Assembly (NCBI GenBank): GCA_003353955.1
Contig: PIVJ01000012.1
Location: 1 to 48,126 of the forward strand
Reading direction: 5' to 3'
Length of the DNA: 48,126 nucleotides
From: Bacteroidota bacterium
GTDB taxonomy: Bacteria; Bacteroidota; Bacteroidia; Bacteroidales; GCA-2711565
The notes beneath the pieces were generated by a model. It was not told the origin of the DNA. It did no database searches and saw nothing but the letters and a program-made list of their open reading frames with translations. Both the position numbers and the translations under genes were made by a program. Positions 6,738-14,554 of the stretch are shown here, in pieces (position 1 is the first letter of the stretch; each line of letters begins with the position of its first letter).

Positions 6738-8897
6738 TTATTTTGAAGCCGAACCGGCATTTTTTGAAATATCAGTTCCAAGGCGTTGCATATAAGCAAT
6801 CAATGCTATAATTTTTTTCTGATCTTCAACTTCAATACCACTAGCTCTTAAACCTGAGGCTATTTCGTGTGCTTGCTTTTTAAGATCGTCAATGGCTTTT
6901 TCATCATATCCTTTGGGATAAGGAACGCCCAAAGTTTGCATGGCTCTTATTTTCTTTGGAATACTTTCAATATCCATATCATTTTCGACCAACCAGGGAT
7001 AAGGTGGCATTATAGACTGAATATTGGTTTTTTGAGGATTAACGAGATGTTCGTAATGCCACGAATCAGGTTTGTAATTTTTAGTTGTTTTCACACCTAT
7101 ACGGGCAAGGTCTGGTCCGGTTCTTCTGGAACCCCACTGGAACGGATGGTCATAAATAAATTCACCCGATTTTGAATATTCACCATATCGTTCAACTTCC
7201 GAACGGAACGGACGGATCATTTGAGAGTGACAGTTGTAACATCCTTCTCTAATATAAATATCGCGGCCTTCAAGTTCAAGCGGGGTGTATGGCTGCACAC
7301 TAGAAATTGTGGGTACATTTGATTTTACCAGGAACATTGGAACAAACTCAACAATTCCACCAATTAGTATAGCAACAAGAGCCCATATTGTAAACAGAAC
7401 AGGTTTGCGCTCAAGGCGACGATGCCATGTCTCATTTCCGTGTGGTTTGACTTCACGCGCTGGAGCTTCGTCATTTTCGAACCTGACAAATTTTCCGGCT
7501 CCTGCAGTTTTAATCAGGTTATAAACCATAATTCCGGCTCCGGTCAGGTACATTACTCCACCAACTGCCCTTAGCATATGCATCGGACGAATTTGTGTAT
7601 AGGTTTCCAAGAAGTTCGTGTATTTAAGGAATCCTTCTGGAGTGAATTGTTTCCACATTAAAGCCTGGGTAAATCCGGCAAAATAAAGCGGAATAGCAAA
7701 GAATAGCATTCCTAAAGTTGCCAGCCAGAAATGTGTGTTAGCTAAAGATGTAGAATATAATTTTACTTTATAAAAACGTGGAAATAACCAGTATAACATA
7801 CCAAATGCCATCATACCATTCCATCCGAGGGTTCCGATATGTACGTGGGCAATTGTCCAGTCGGTAAAGTGACTAATTGCATTTACACTTTTTAAAGAAA
7901 GCAATGGCCCTTCAAAAGTTGACATACCGTAAGAAGTAACGCCAACAACAAACATTTTTAAAACAGGATCCTGGCGAACTTTATCCCATGCACCGCGGAG
8001 TGTTAAAAGGCCGTTTATCATTCCTCCCCACGACGGGGCAATCAATACTACTGAGAATACAACGCCCAGAGCCTGTGTCCAATCAGGAATTGAAGAATAC
8101 AGCAAATGATGAGGCCCTGCCCATATATACAGGAATATCAAGGCCCAGAAGTGGATGATGGATAATTTGTAAGAATATATAGGGCGGTTAGCAGCTTTTG
8201 GTAAAAAATAGTACATTAAACCAAGTACCGGTGTTGTAAGGAAAAAAGCAACTGCATTGTGTCCGTACCACCATTGTACGAGTGCGTCCTGAACTCCTGA
8301 ATAAAGTGAATAGCTTTTAAATAATGATATGGGTAACTCGAAGGAATTTACAATGTGAAGAACAGCAACAGTTACAAATGTTGCCAGGTAAAACCAAATA
8401 GCAACATAAATATGCTGGACTCTTCGTTTTATAATAGTTGCAATCATGTTCCATCCGAAAACAACCCAGATACCTGCTATCAGAATATCAATTGGCCATT
8501 CCAGTTCGGCGTATTCTTTACCGGTTGTAATACCTGCCATTAAAGTAACTGCTGCAAGTACTATAATTAATTGCCATCCCCAGAAATGGATTTTACCAAG
8601 TTTCTGACTAAACATTGGTGTTTTTAATAATCTGGGCATCGAATAATAAATTCCGGTAAAAATTGAATTTCCAACAAAAGCAAAAATAGCAGCGTTGGTA
8701 TGCAAAGGCCTTAATCTACCGAAAGTAAGAAACGGTAATTTCATACTTACTTCGGGCCATAATATAGCCAGAGCGGCAATAAGCCCAACTAAAAAACCAA
8801 CGACGCCCCATAAGATGGTAGCGACTGCGAAATTTTTCGCCAGTTTGTTGTCGTACGTAAATTTTTCAAGTGCCATAAACTTAAGATTTGTTATCAT
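6738..8897 (-). CDS. ccoNO: cbb3 oxidase fused catalytic and mono-haem subunits (CcoN-CcoO)
   Basis: 719 residues combining two normally separate proteins. Residues 20-465 are CcoN, with twelve or more membrane helices and the metal ligands: His66 (RPLHTNAAIF), His213 (WWYGHNAV), the pair 263-264 (AGPHHLLY) and His351/His353 (TIAHVHIG). Residues 500-715 are CcoO: an anchor, then haem motif CYNCH (553-557), and MIRPFRSEVERYGEYS. The enzyme is a high-affinity proton-pumping terminal oxidase for low oxygen. The CcoNO fusion is common in Bacteroidota. The ATG at 8897 overlaps the ccoS stop (TAATG), pointing to translational coupling, but a second ATG at 8876 (MALEKFTYDN) looks more like the family start. 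Confidence 0.95.
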   Translation of the reverse strand: MITNLKFMALEKFTYDNKLAKNFAVATILWGVVGFLVGLIAALAILWPEVSMKLPFLTFGRLRPLHTNAAIFAFVGNSIFTGIYYSMPRLLKTPMFSQKLGKIHFWGWQLIIVLAAVTLMAGITTGKEYAELEWPIDILIAGIWVVFGWNMIATIIKRRVQHIYVAIWFYLATFVTVAVLHIVNSFELPISLFKSYSLYSGVQDALVQWWYGHNAVAFFLTTPVLGLMYYFLPKAANRPIYSYKLSIIHFWALIFLYIWAGPHHLLYSSIPDWTQALGVVFSVVLIAPSWGGMINGLLTLRGAWDKVRQDPVLKMFVVGVTSYGMSTFEGPLLSLKSVNAISHFTDWTIAHVHIGTLGWNGMMAFGMLYWLFPRFYKVKLYSTSLANTHFWLATLGMLFFAIPLYFAGFTQALMWKQFTPEGFLKYTNFLETYTQIRPMHMLRAVGGVMYLTGAGIMVYNLIKTAGAGKFVRFENDEAPAREVKPHGNETWHRRLERKPVLFTIWALVAILIGGIVEFVPMFLVKSNVPTISSVQPYTPLELEGRDIYIREGCYNCHSQMIRPFRSEVERYGEYSKSGEFIYDHPFQWGSRRTGPDLARIGVKTTKNYKPDSWHYEHLVNPQKTNIQSIMPPYPWLVENDMDIESIPKKIRAMQTLGVPYPKGYDEKAIDDLKKQAHEIASGLRASGIEVEDQKKIIALIAYMQRLGTDISKNAGSASK

Positions 8898-9151
8898 TAT
8901 TTATTTGAGGATTTCTTTTTTTGATCTTTAATTGTAGGGCTATTTGTTTTTGGTTGATTATTTTTATCCGATTGATTACAGCTTTCCGGATGGCAGCTTC
9001 CATCATTTGTGCTCTGACTGTCGAATAACATTCTTACAGAAGGTGTATAGTCATCGTCGTATTGCCCTGATTTTACAGACCAGATAAAAGCAGCTAAAAA
9101 ACCTCCTGCTACTACAATTCCAATTATTATTAAAAAAAATATTACTGACAT
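8897..9151 (-). CDS. ccoS: cbb3 oxidase assembly protein CcoS (FixS)
   Basis: 84 residues starting MSVIFFLIIIGIVVAGGFLA, one membrane helix followed by the conserved FIWSVKSGQYDDDYTPSVRM, in which the GQ(F/Y)DD patch after the helix marks CcoS. A polar lysine- and serine-rich tail follows. CcoS is needed to load copper and haem b into CcoN. It is the first gene behind a well-matched promoter and is coupled to ccoNO by a TAATG overlap. CcoI, its usual functional partner, lies just upstream. Confidence 0.9.
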   Translation of the reverse strand: MSVIFFLIIIGIVVAGGFLAAFIWSVKSGQYDDDYTPSVRMLFDSQSTNDGSCHPESCNQSDKNNQPKTNSPTIKDQKKKSSNK

Positions 9152-9176
9152 TCTATACTATTCAAGTATTTCGTTC

Positions 9177-9207
9177 CAAAAATACGTCTTTTTATTATAC
9201 CAACAAA
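9177..9207 (-). promoter_or_regulatory. Bacteroidota-type promoter for ccoS-ccoNO-ccoQ-ccoP
   Basis: Read on the minus strand: TTTG (9207-9204), 19 bases, then TATTTTTG (9184-9177), an exact match to the -33 TTTG / -7 TAnnTTTG consensus with good spacing, 25 bases before the ccoS ATG. A second -7-like TATATTTG lies upstream (9238-9231) without a clear partner. No convincing FNR/CRP palindrome (TTGA-N6-TCAA) was found between ccoI and ccoS. Confidence 0.65.
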
Positions 9208-9295
9208 AAATTAACAAACTGATATTCTCACAAATATATGCAATAATTAAAGAGAATTGAGATCTTTTGTGAAAATGGGTATTATTTCCGAATAC

Positions 9296-11680
9296 TTAAC
9301 CGAGCTTTCGTTTTGCCAGAAAAGCAATGGATGCTGTGGCAAAAGCAACAACAGATATTGAACTGATAGGCATTAATATAGCAGCAATAACAGGAGTTAA
9401 CAATCCTTGTATGGCAAAGTATAATCCACCAATATTATATAAGAATGAAATTACAAAGCTAATTTTTACAACATTGAGGCTCGACCGTGTAAAACGAATA
9501 AAATTGTTTAATTGCCCAAACTTTGACGATTCCAGAATTGCATCACACGCAGGTGAAAAAAGATATATGTCGTCGGCAATGGTTATTCCTACATCGCTTT
9601 CGGTTAATGCACCCGCATCGTTTAATCCGTCACCTACCATTAAAACCTTTTTGTTTTTGGTCTTTAGTTTTTTGATGTAATTCAATTTATCAGTTGGAGT
9701 TTGGTTAAAATGTAAATTTTGTTCTTGTGAAAATAAAGGAAGCAGATTAGCTTTTTCGGCTTCATTATCTCCTGTTAAAAGATGCAAGTTAAATTTTGCT
9801 GAAAGTTTGGAGATAACCTCTTTTAATTCCGGCCGGTATTGATTTTCGAGTTGATAATATCCCAGAATATTATTGTTAAAGAAAACATAAACTTCGGTTT
9901 TTAATCCTTTTTCAGCATCTGCTTTTCCGGTGATAAACTTTTTGGAACCGATATTTATTTTTTGTCCATTAATTTCACCACTTATACCCAAACCCGGTAT
10001 TTCTTTAAAGTTATCGATAGGATAAAAATCGTCGCCCGGTAAGTTTAAAAACAGTGCAGCACTTAAAGGATGCGTAGAATGTCGAACAAGCGATTTAATT
10101 GATTTAATTAAATCATCCGATAAATCTTCCCCGATAAATTCAGCCTTCATGGCTTTGTTTTGTGTAATGGTTCCGGTTTTGTCAAAAATAATTGTATCAA
10201 TTTTATTCAGCTGCTCAATAACTTCTGCTCGTTTCAAATAGAGTCCTTTTCGTCCAAATTGCCGTATTGTACTGCCAAATGTAAACGGAACCGTCAATGC
10301 TAGCGCACACGGGCAGGCAATTATAAGAATTGAAGTGAAAACATAAATGGCTATAGTTTTATCAATAAACAACCAAAATATTCCTGCTCCAATTGCAATT
10401 ACCAAAATTATAATTGTAAAATACTGGCTCACCTTATTTATAATGTTGTTTATGCGGGAGTCGTATTTATTAGTTGATTTTTCCTGGTTCCATAGTTGGG
10501 TAAGATAACTTTGTTCTACTTCTTTCGAAACTTCTAACTCTAAGGCACTTCCAACTTGCCTTCCTCCTGCAAAAACAAATTCACCTGTTTTTTTATCAAT
10601 CGGCATCGACTCCCCGGTAACAAAACTATAATCAATATTCCCTGTTCCTTTTACTATGGTTGAATCAGCAGTTATTAATTCTTGGTTGCGAACCAATATC
10701 CGGTCACCCTTTTCAAGTTCATTTAAGGGGATTATAATCTCTTTTTGATTCTCTATTTTTGTTACAGCAACAGGAAAGTATGATTTGTAGTCCCTTTCGA
10801 ATGAAAGAGCCTGGTATGTTTTACCCTGATACCATTTGCCAATCAACAGGAAAAATACAAGTCCGGCAAGCGAATCGAGATAACCCGTGCCGGTATTGGA
10901 GATAATGTCGTATGCACTTTGTAAAAAAAGTGTGATAATCCCTATAGCTATGGGCAGGTCAATACTAATAATTTTGTGTTTAAGGCTCTTGATTGCTGAA
11001 AGGTAATAATCGTTGCTACTGTATACTATAACAGGTATTGACAGAATCAGGCTAAGCCAACCGAACAGTCTTCTGAAATCACTTTCCAATAATTCTCCGC
11101 CCGGTAAATATTCCGGGAAATTATACATCATAACATTCATTAATACAAATCCTGTCAGCCCAAGTTTTATTAGCAATGATTTATTGCTTTTACCTTCGCC
11201 TTTTTTCTCAAGCTTGTCGAGGGTAATTTCCGGCCTGTAGTGAATTGATGAAAGAAGTTCAACTACCTTTCTTAAACTAATGCTCTCTTCTTTAAAGGTA
11301 ATATGGACTTCTTTTTTAGGGAAATTAACTGTTGAATAAATAATTCCATCATTCAATGTGCTCAGGTTTTCTAATAGCCAGATACAAGAAGCACAATGTA
11401 TTGTTGGAATAAAAAGGGATATTTTACTCACGCCTCCATCAGAAAAGTCGAGGAGTTTTGATTTGATATCTTCTAAATCGAGGAAGGCATATTTTTCTCC
11501 CACATCCTGGGTTTCAACTTTAACGCCAGGCATTTTCTCAATTTCGTAATATTGTTTTAAATTTTTTTCATTGAGAATCTGAAAAACAGTTGAACAACCG
11601 TGGCAACAAAACGGCTTTTCATCCCGGTTAATGGGGTGTTTCCCACAATCTTCTCCACAATGTACACATGCCTGACCCAT
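9296..11680 (-). CDS. ccoI: Copper-transporting P1B ATPase for cbb3 oxidase assembly (CcoI/FixI)
   Basis: 794 residues. An N-terminal cysteine-rich region (CVHCGEDC, FCCHGCSTVFQ) precedes an HMA-like domain with IHCASCIW (Cys96, Cys99). About eight membrane helices follow, with the copper motif CPC at 456-458, TGES near 355, the phosphorylation site DKTGT (Asp500) and GDGLNDAGAL near the end. This is the heavy-metal ATPase of the FixI type that exports copper for the CuB centre. It precedes ccoS by 144 bases and is probably transcribed separately, since ccoS has its own strong promoter. A lone -7-like TACATTTG sits on the minus strand at 11702-11695, only about 15 bases from the ATG. Confidence 0.93.
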   Translation of the reverse strand: MGQACVHCGEDCGKHPINRDEKPFCCHGCSTVFQILNEKNLKQYYEIEKMPGVKVETQDVGEKYAFLDLEDIKSKLLDFSDGGVSKISLFIPTIHCASCIWLLENLSTLNDGIIYSTVNFPKKEVHITFKEESISLRKVVELLSSIHYRPEITLDKLEKKGEGKSNKSLLIKLGLTGFVLMNVMMYNFPEYLPGGELLESDFRRLFGWLSLILSIPVIVYSSNDYYLSAIKSLKHKIISIDLPIAIGIITLFLQSAYDIISNTGTGYLDSLAGLVFFLLIGKWYQGKTYQALSFERDYKSYFPVAVTKIENQKEIIIPLNELEKGDRILVRNQELITADSTIVKGTGNIDYSFVTGESMPIDKKTGEFVFAGGRQVGSALELEVSKEVEQSYLTQLWNQEKSTNKYDSRINNIINKVSQYFTIIILVIAIGAGIFWLFIDKTIAIYVFTSILIIACPCALALTVPFTFGSTIRQFGRKGLYLKRAEVIEQLNKIDTIIFDKTGTITQNKAMKAEFIGEDLSDDLIKSIKSLVRHSTHPLSAALFLNLPGDDFYPIDNFKEIPGLGISGEINGQKINIGSKKFITGKADAEKGLKTEVYVFFNNNILGYYQLENQYRPELKEVISKLSAKFNLHLLTGDNEAEKANLLPLFSQEQNLHFNQTPTDKLNYIKKLKTKNKKVLMVGDGLNDAGALTESDVGITIADDIYLFSPACDAILESSKFGQLNNFIRFTRSSLNVVKISFVISFLYNIGGLYFAIQGLLTPVIAAILMPISSISVVAFATASIAFLAKRKLG

Positions 11681-11939
11681 TTTTGTTCTTTTTGCAAATG
11701 TAGGAGTTTCAAAGTATTTTTTTACTTAAGCTATTTGAAAATTGAAATACTATTTATGAGAACTCAATAAAACATGGCACATAAAATATGGGTTGGTGGA
11801 GATGTGTTTCATAAAACTAATTTGTCCTATTTGTGTATCTATAATCGCAGAAATACATTCTTTAATCAGTGAGGTTTTGATTTTATTTCACTTAGGAACC
11901 AAAAGTATGTGCTAACTTTTTCTAGCAAATGCTAAACTA

Positions 11940-12068
11940 TTAAATAGTTTTCGCTAAATCGTTACCTAGCTTGAGTTTAACTACTTTTTTAGCTGCTATC
12001 TTAATTTCTTTAGCAGTTTGTGGGTTTCTTCCTTTCCTTGCTGCTCTTTGTATAATACCGATTACTAA
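11940..12068 (-). pseudogene. C-terminal remnant of an HU/IHF-type DNA-binding protein
   Basis: On the minus strand an open frame between stops reads QRAARKGRNPQTAKEIKIAA then KKVVKLKLGNDLAKTI and ends at TAA (11942-11940). RxGRNPQT-KEIKI followed by a lysine-rich strand is the DNA-binding arm and C-terminus of HU. The N-terminal half, about 50 residues, is absent: a stop lies a few codons upstream and no start codon is available. The surrounding bases 11681-11939 and 12069-12275 show no other gene. Confidence 0.75.
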
Positions 12069-12275
12069 TTAGTATGAGCCATAAATGCGTTTTGATTTTA
12101 AAATGGTATAACAGAAAAAGAACAACCCAGGACAAAGGTTACCATATCTGATTGTCGGATTTTCTTAACATTCAAGGAAGTTTCAGTTAATTCTCCGCTT
12201 CTAAATATATTATAATTATTTTTCTTCTGCACTGCCAGGCTTTGAGACAATAATTCTTACAATTGAATTAATTGT

Positions 12276-12283
12276 TAATTTTG
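12276..12283 (+). promoter_or_regulatory. Possible -7 element for rsmE
   Basis: TAATTTTG matches the TAnnTTTG -7 consensus, 29 bases before the ATG at 12313. No TTTG lies at the expected distance (the nearest is 31 bases upstream at 12241), so only half of the promoter is convincing. Confidence 0.4.
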
Positions 12284-12312
12284 TTTTGCTATCAAATGTT
12301 AAGAAAAAACAA

Positions 12313-13011
12313 ATGCAATTATTTTACTGCCTCGATATTCAAGGAAGCACACATACTTTAAATGAAGATGAATCAAAACACATCATCAGGGTGTTGCGCT
12401 TAAAGAATGGGGATCTTATTAACCTAACCGATGGGAAGGGAGGATTATACAAGGCTGAACTTATAGATGATCACCCCAAACGATGCACTGTAAGCATTGT
12501 TGACGCACAGAATAATTATGGAAAACGAAGTTTTAAGTTGCATTTGGCCGTTGCCCCCACAAAAAACATTGGCCGTTACGAATGGTTTCTGGAGAAAGCA
12601 ACAGAAATTGGTATTGATGAAATCACTCCTATTGTTTGCGAACATTCAGAACGCAAAGAAGTTAAATTAGCCCGATTTGAAAAAGTGATTGTTTCCGCGA
12701 TTAAACAATCGCTCAAAGCTTTTATCCCCAAATTAAATAAAGTTGACAAGTTTCAGGACTTCATCAAGCAAGATTTCTCCGGTCAAAAATTTATCGCCTA
12801 TTGTGACGAAGATCACAATCTTCTTAAAAAACAATATACCCCAAGAAGCGATGTAATTATTTTAATTGGTCCAGAGGGTGATTTTAGCCCCGAAGAAATT
12901 AAACTGGCAATTAAACAGGGTTTTGTTCCGGTAAGTTTAGGTGAAAGTAGGCTCCGCACTGAAACAGCCGCGATTGCAGCATGTCATTCCATTAATATGA
13001 TTAATGACTGA
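12313..13011 (+). CDS. rsmE: 16S rRNA (uracil1498-N3)-methyltransferase RsmE
   Basis: 232 residues from the ATG at 12313. An N-terminal PUA-like domain (ESKHIIRVLRLKNGDLINLT) leads into a SPOUT methyltransferase fold with AVAPTKNIGRYEWFLEKATE and the SAM-binding knot LIGPEGDFSPEEI followed by VSLGESRLRTETAAIAAC. These motifs are diagnostic of RsmE, which methylates U1498 of 16S rRNA. A TTG at 12286 would add nine residues, but the -7-like element at 12276-12283 argues for the ATG. Length is normal (about 230-245). The gene stands alone and ends in front of a very strong hairpin. Confidence 0.93.
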   Translation: MQLFYCLDIQGSTHTLNEDESKHIIRVLRLKNGDLINLTDGKGGLYKAELIDDHPKRCTVSIVDAQNNYGKRSFKLHLAVAPTKNIGRYEWFLEKATEIGIDEITPIVCEHSERKEVKLARFEKVIVSAIKQSLKAFIPKLNKVDKFQDFIKQDFSGQKFIAYCDEDHNLLKKQYTPRSDVIILIGPEGDFSPEEIKLAIKQGFVPVSLGESRLRTETAAIAACHSINMIND

Positions 13012-13143
13012 AGTTGGATTTTTAACCTGAACTCAAATTTGATTTATCAAGCGGATCCAGTTTTGAAATATTATTAAATGGTATATTAACACAACCAAGA
13101 CCTTAGGCTTTAGAGAAGTTTCCTTATGATCTAAAATCATGAA

Positions 13144-13191
13144 GTACAAGAAGGGATGGCATCCTCTTAAGGATGCCATCCCTTCTTGTAC
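13144..13191. terminator. Perfect 22-bp hairpin after rsmE
   Basis: GTACAAGAAGGGATGGCATC.. (13144-13165) is followed by a four-base loop CTTA and its exact reverse complement (13170-13191), a 22-bp stem with no mismatch. It lies between the convergent genes rsmE and the OCD-family gene and has no T-run, so it may work as a symmetric transcription block, or it may be a small mobile palindrome. The flanking GAGGAAATCCTC (about 13196-13207) is also palindromic. Confidence 0.6.
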
Positions 13192-13229
13192 TGTTTGAGG
13201 AAATCCTCATTTAATAAATCTTCCTTTTT

Positions 13230-13308
13230 CATAATGTGTAAATTTTAAAGTTAAACAAAAAATACCTGAGGTTTAAACCCCAGATATTTTCTATTTACAC
13301 ACTTTATG
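13230..13308. repeat. Long nested inverted repeat (79 bases)
   Basis: Outer arms CATAATGTGTAAAT (13230-13243) and ATTTACACACTTTATG (13293-13308) pair with two unpaired bases. Inside them AAAATACCTGAGGTTT pairs imperfectly with AAACCCCAGATATTTT (13257-13290). The whole could form a single long stem just beyond the 3' end of the OCD-family gene. It may serve as its terminator or be a MITE-like relic. Confidence 0.5.
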
Positions 13309-13325
13309 AGATAGTCCTTTGGCTT

Positions 13326-14300
13326 TTAAATATCAACATTTACTCCAATTCCGGCAGCCATTGCTTTGTCATAAATAAGCTTGGCAGCAGCTGCGTCTTG
13401 AATAGCAAGGCCATTGGATTTAAAAACAGTTATCTCGTTATCGCTTGTTCTACCTTTCTTCTTTGAAGTGACCAAGTCGCCAAGTTCAGCATAAAAGTGG
13501 TCTACGGTAATCGCTTCTTCTTTTAGTGGGATCATGATATCACCGGCTTCACTAAAACATGCTTCCTTAGAATCACCAACAAGTTTTGAATTCTTAACGG
13601 TGAAAGTATCTAATTCTCTGGCATTTGGTGTATGGCTCCCGATATTATTAATATGCGTGCCTGGTTTTAATTTATTCCCATCGAAAAGAGGAGTGGGAGA
13701 GGACGTAGCAGTACAGATAATATCAGATGCCAATAATTCATTCGGATTGGCAGCCTTTATAATCTCCAGATAAAACTTTTTCTTCATTTCAACAATGAAA
13801 TTATCAACCGCATTTTCATTAATGTCATAAACCAATACCTTGGCAATATCCACTGTTTCTTTCATGGCCCAAAGTTGCATTTTTGCTTGAACTCCAGTAC
13901 CGTAAATTCCAATAACCTGATTTTTATTTTTTTTGGCCAGGTATTTATTGGCGACACCACTTGCTGCACCCGTTCTTACAGCCGTAAGATAAGCACCATC
14001 CATGATGCATAAGACATCACCCGTTTCGGTATCTTGTAATAAAACTTTACCGAAAATAACAGGAAGATTTTTTGATGGATTATTTTTAAAGACCGTAACC
14101 ACTTTACACGCAAGTGCTCCCATGTCTTTTAAAAATGCAGGCATATATAAAGATAGCCCTTCCGGTGATGTAATATTATTGCGCAAGGGCAATATCGCAG
14201 TTCCGTTTGATAATTCGGCGAAAGCATTCTCAACTGCCTGAATGCAGTCCTTCATAGTTAATACTGATTGAACATCTTTTCTGTTTAAAATTAATGGCAT
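13326..14300 (-). CDS. Ornithine cyclodeaminase / mu-crystallin family dehydrogenase
   Basis: 324 residues of the OCD family. The order is normal: PLRNNITSPEGLSLYMPAFL, then ACKVVTVFKNNPSKNLP (conserved lysine), TAVRTGAASGVANKYLAKKN, and the Rossmann motif IGIYGTGVQAKMQLWAM near residue 130. Family members include alanine dehydrogenase, ornithine cyclodeaminase, and ketimine reductases or opine-like synthases, so the substrate cannot be read from motifs alone. It lies downstream of the fused lyase on the same strand, about 250 bases away with a hairpin between. Its ATG is preceded by AAAGGAG eight bases away, a clear Shine-Dalgarno sequence, which is rare in this window and may point to transfer. 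Confidence 0.85.
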   Translation of the reverse strand: MPLILNRKDVQSVLTMKDCIQAVENAFAELSNGTAILPLRNNITSPEGLSLYMPAFLKDMGALACKVVTVFKNNPSKNLPVIFGKVLLQDTETGDVLCIMDGAYLTAVRTGAASGVANKYLAKKNKNQVIGIYGTGVQAKMQLWAMKETVDIAKVLVYDINENAVDNFIVEMKKKFYLEIIKAANPNELLASDIICTATSSPTPLFDGNKLKPGTHINNIGSHTPNARELDTFTVKNSKLVGDSKEACFSEAGDIMIPLKEEAITVDHFYAELGDLVTSKKKGRTSDNEITVFKSNGLAIQDAAAAKLIYDKAMAAGIGVNVDI

Positions 14301-14513
14301 AATATGATCTCCTTTATTAATTTAGGTTAATTGGTAATAATAATTACGAATGATAATTAAATTGTAAGTCACAAATTTCAAAAAACAAATAAATTTTATA
14401 ATTAAACTGTTTTGATTTTTCAGTCGTTGACTATTATTTGAAACTTGAAGTATGTAATTTGTTATTTTTTTATAAAACATTAAGTTATAAGTTGTTTTAT
14501 GTTACAATATTAG

Positions 14514-14543
14514 AAAGGGACTGCTTAATACGGCAATCCCTTT
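14514..14543 (-). terminator. Hairpin downstream of the fused lyase
   Basis: AAAGGGACTGC (14514-14524) and GGCAATCCCTTT (14532-14543) form an imperfect stem 12-40 bases after the lyase stop. A short A/T-rich run follows on the minus strand. It probably ends or attenuates the transcript before the OCD-family gene. Confidence 0.5.
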
Positions 14544-14554
14544 TGTGAAAAAAA

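Noticed and set aside
9152-9295. FNR-type oxygen regulator site upstream of ccoS
   Set aside because: I looked for TTGA-N6-TCAA-like palindromes and found none convincing; only promoter boxes are present.
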